Of a DNA stretch of 5,720 nucleotides, positions 4,972 to 5,720 are shown one piece after another. The translations under genes were made by a program, and so were the position numbers. The stretch spans positions 1 through 5,720 of the forward strand of contig CALMLJ010000337.1 in NCBI GenBank assembly GCA_937868025.1. The letters run 5' to 3'. Under the pieces are notes generated by a model. It was not told where the DNA came from, ran no database searches, and worked only from the letters and a program-made list of their open reading frames with translations. The stretch is from an uncultured Acidimicrobiaceae bacterium (GTDB lineage: Bacteria; Actinomycetota; Acidimicrobiia; Acidimicrobiales; Microtrichaceae). Every line of letters begins with the position of its first letter. The stretch's first letter is position 1.

Positions 4972-5720
4972 ATGACGCTGGCGAAGAAGGGGGTGCTGCG
5001 CCCCGACGAGTCGCTGGCGACCGTCGACCGACGCGAACTCGCTCCTCGCTTCGCCGACCTCGCCCGGCAGGTGTGGGTTCCGCAGTGGCGGCTCCCCGAA
5101 GGGGTGACCTTCGACCAGCCGGTGCTCCAGTACCCCGCCGTCAACGTGGCCGTCGAAGCGGGGACCGCCGTCGCCTACCTGCCGGTCGACGGCGTGGGCG
5201 TCCGAACGCTGACCGGCAGCGGGTGGGCGGCCGGCGTGCTGCTCCGGCCCGGCGCCGGCGCGCTCGTCGTGCCCGGCGACCACGCCGAGCTCCTCGGTGC
5301 CGAAGTGCCGATCGCCGACGACGCGCTCGTCTCCGCCGTCGCCGCGGCCATGGCGGACGCCATCGATCTCGACGCCGTCGTCGCCGCGTACGAGACGTGG
5401 CTGACTCCCCTGCTCGACCGCGTCGATGACGAGACCGTGTTGGTGAACGCCGTCTGCGACGCGGCGGAACACGACACGACGATCACGACGCCCCGCGAGC
5501 TGTACGAGCGGTTCGATCTCTCCGAACGCTCGATGCAGCGCCTCCTGAAACGGCGCGTCGGGTTCTCACCGAGGTGGCTCATTCAGCGCCGCCGGTTGCA
5601 GGAAGCCGCGTTCCGCATCCGGGAGGAACCCGAGGTGGCGCTCGCCGAGTTGGCCGCCGATCTCGGCTACGCCGACCAGGCCCACTTCACCCGCGACTTC
5701 GGCAAGGTCGTGGGCCAACC
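4972..5720 (+). CDS. AraC family transcriptional regulator, 3' end outside the window
   Basis: The frame is open for 249 codons from ATG 4972 and leaves the window at the right edge. Residues about 1-150 form a sensor region of the type found in actinobacterial AraC regulators (DUF6597-like): RPDESLATVDRRELAPRF, WVPQWRLPEG, VLQYPAVNVAVEAG and LLRPGAGALVV are its recognisable stretches. The C-terminus is the AraC double HTH: first helix pair LYERFDLSERSMQRLLKRRVGFSPRWL (177-203), linker helix RRRLQEAAFRI (206-216), second pair LAELAADLGYADQAHFTRDFGKVVG (224-248). Only the end of the second HTH and the tail are missing, probably few residues. AraC proteins of this class usually activate neighbouring genes in response to a small molecule. 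The divergent VOC gene is the obvious candidate target, although genes beyond the right edge cannot be excluded. ATG 4972 is the only plausible start; the next in-frame ATGs lie deep in the domain. Confidence 0.92.
   Translation, partial: MTLAKKGVLRPDESLATVDRRELAPRFADLARQVWVPQWRLPEGVTFDQPVLQYPAVNVAVEAGTAVAYLPVDGVGVRTLTGSGWAAGVLLRPGAGALVVPGDHAELLGAEVPIADDALVSAVAAAMADAIDLDAVVAAYETWLTPLLDRVDDETVLVNAVCDAAEHDTTITTPRELYERFDLSERSMQRLLKRRVGFSPRWLIQRRRLQEAAFRIREEPEVALAELAADLGYADQAHFTRDFGKVVGQ

Noticed and set aside
5073..5429. Arg-rich plus frame and minus-strand frames 4750-5582 across the AraC-type gene
   Set aside because: They are out of frame with an open reading frame that has a full AraC double HTH; the products are low-complexity.

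Overview
This is a GC-rich, gene-dense window with GTG starts, tightly packed genes and mostly G/C third codon positions. It fits a high-GC actinobacterium. An F420-type (Ddn-like) reductase and a MenJ-like menaquinone saturase support this. An aquatic Acidimicrobiia/Ilumatobacter-type genome is my guess from overall character only; no marker in the window proves it.

Layout: (1) 1-1076, minus: a secreted lipoprotein PQQ-dependent sugar dehydrogenase (GSDH family), cut by the left edge. (2) 1220-2449, plus, divergent from it: an FAD-dependent geranylgeranyl-reductase-family protein that closely resembles MenJ. (3) 2424-2840, minus: a small basic protein with a hydrophobic N-terminus and no recognised family; its end overlaps the end of the MenJ-like gene by 26 bp. 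(4) 2868-2923: a long imperfect palindrome. (5) 2929-3423, minus, and 3558-4262, plus: a divergent pair made of a Ddn-like, probably F420-dependent oxidoreductase and a TetR repressor. Two copies of an AGAGCA-N-TGCTCT palindrome lie between them around a recognisable promoter, which makes this the best-resolved regulatory circuit in the window. (6) 4260-4344: a tandem 10-mer followed by nested inverted repeats between converging genes. (7) 4356-4889, minus, and 4972-5720, plus: a VOC/glyoxalase-fold protein divergent from an AraC-type regulator with a C-terminal double HTH, cut by the right edge.

How the genes work together: the window looks like ordinary chromosome with three divergent pairs, not a phage, plasmid or defence island. 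The TetR/oxidoreductase pair is probably a self-contained inducible redox or detoxification module. The AraC/VOC pair may be a second one, and both of its genes look leaderless. The dehydrogenase and the quinone-modifying enzyme share only a 143-bp intergenic region, and a functional link between them is speculative. I found no rRNA, tRNA, CRISPR array, transposase or integrase. No clearly new multi-gene system is visible. The least explained items are the two palindromic intergenic elements and the small protein at 2424-2840.
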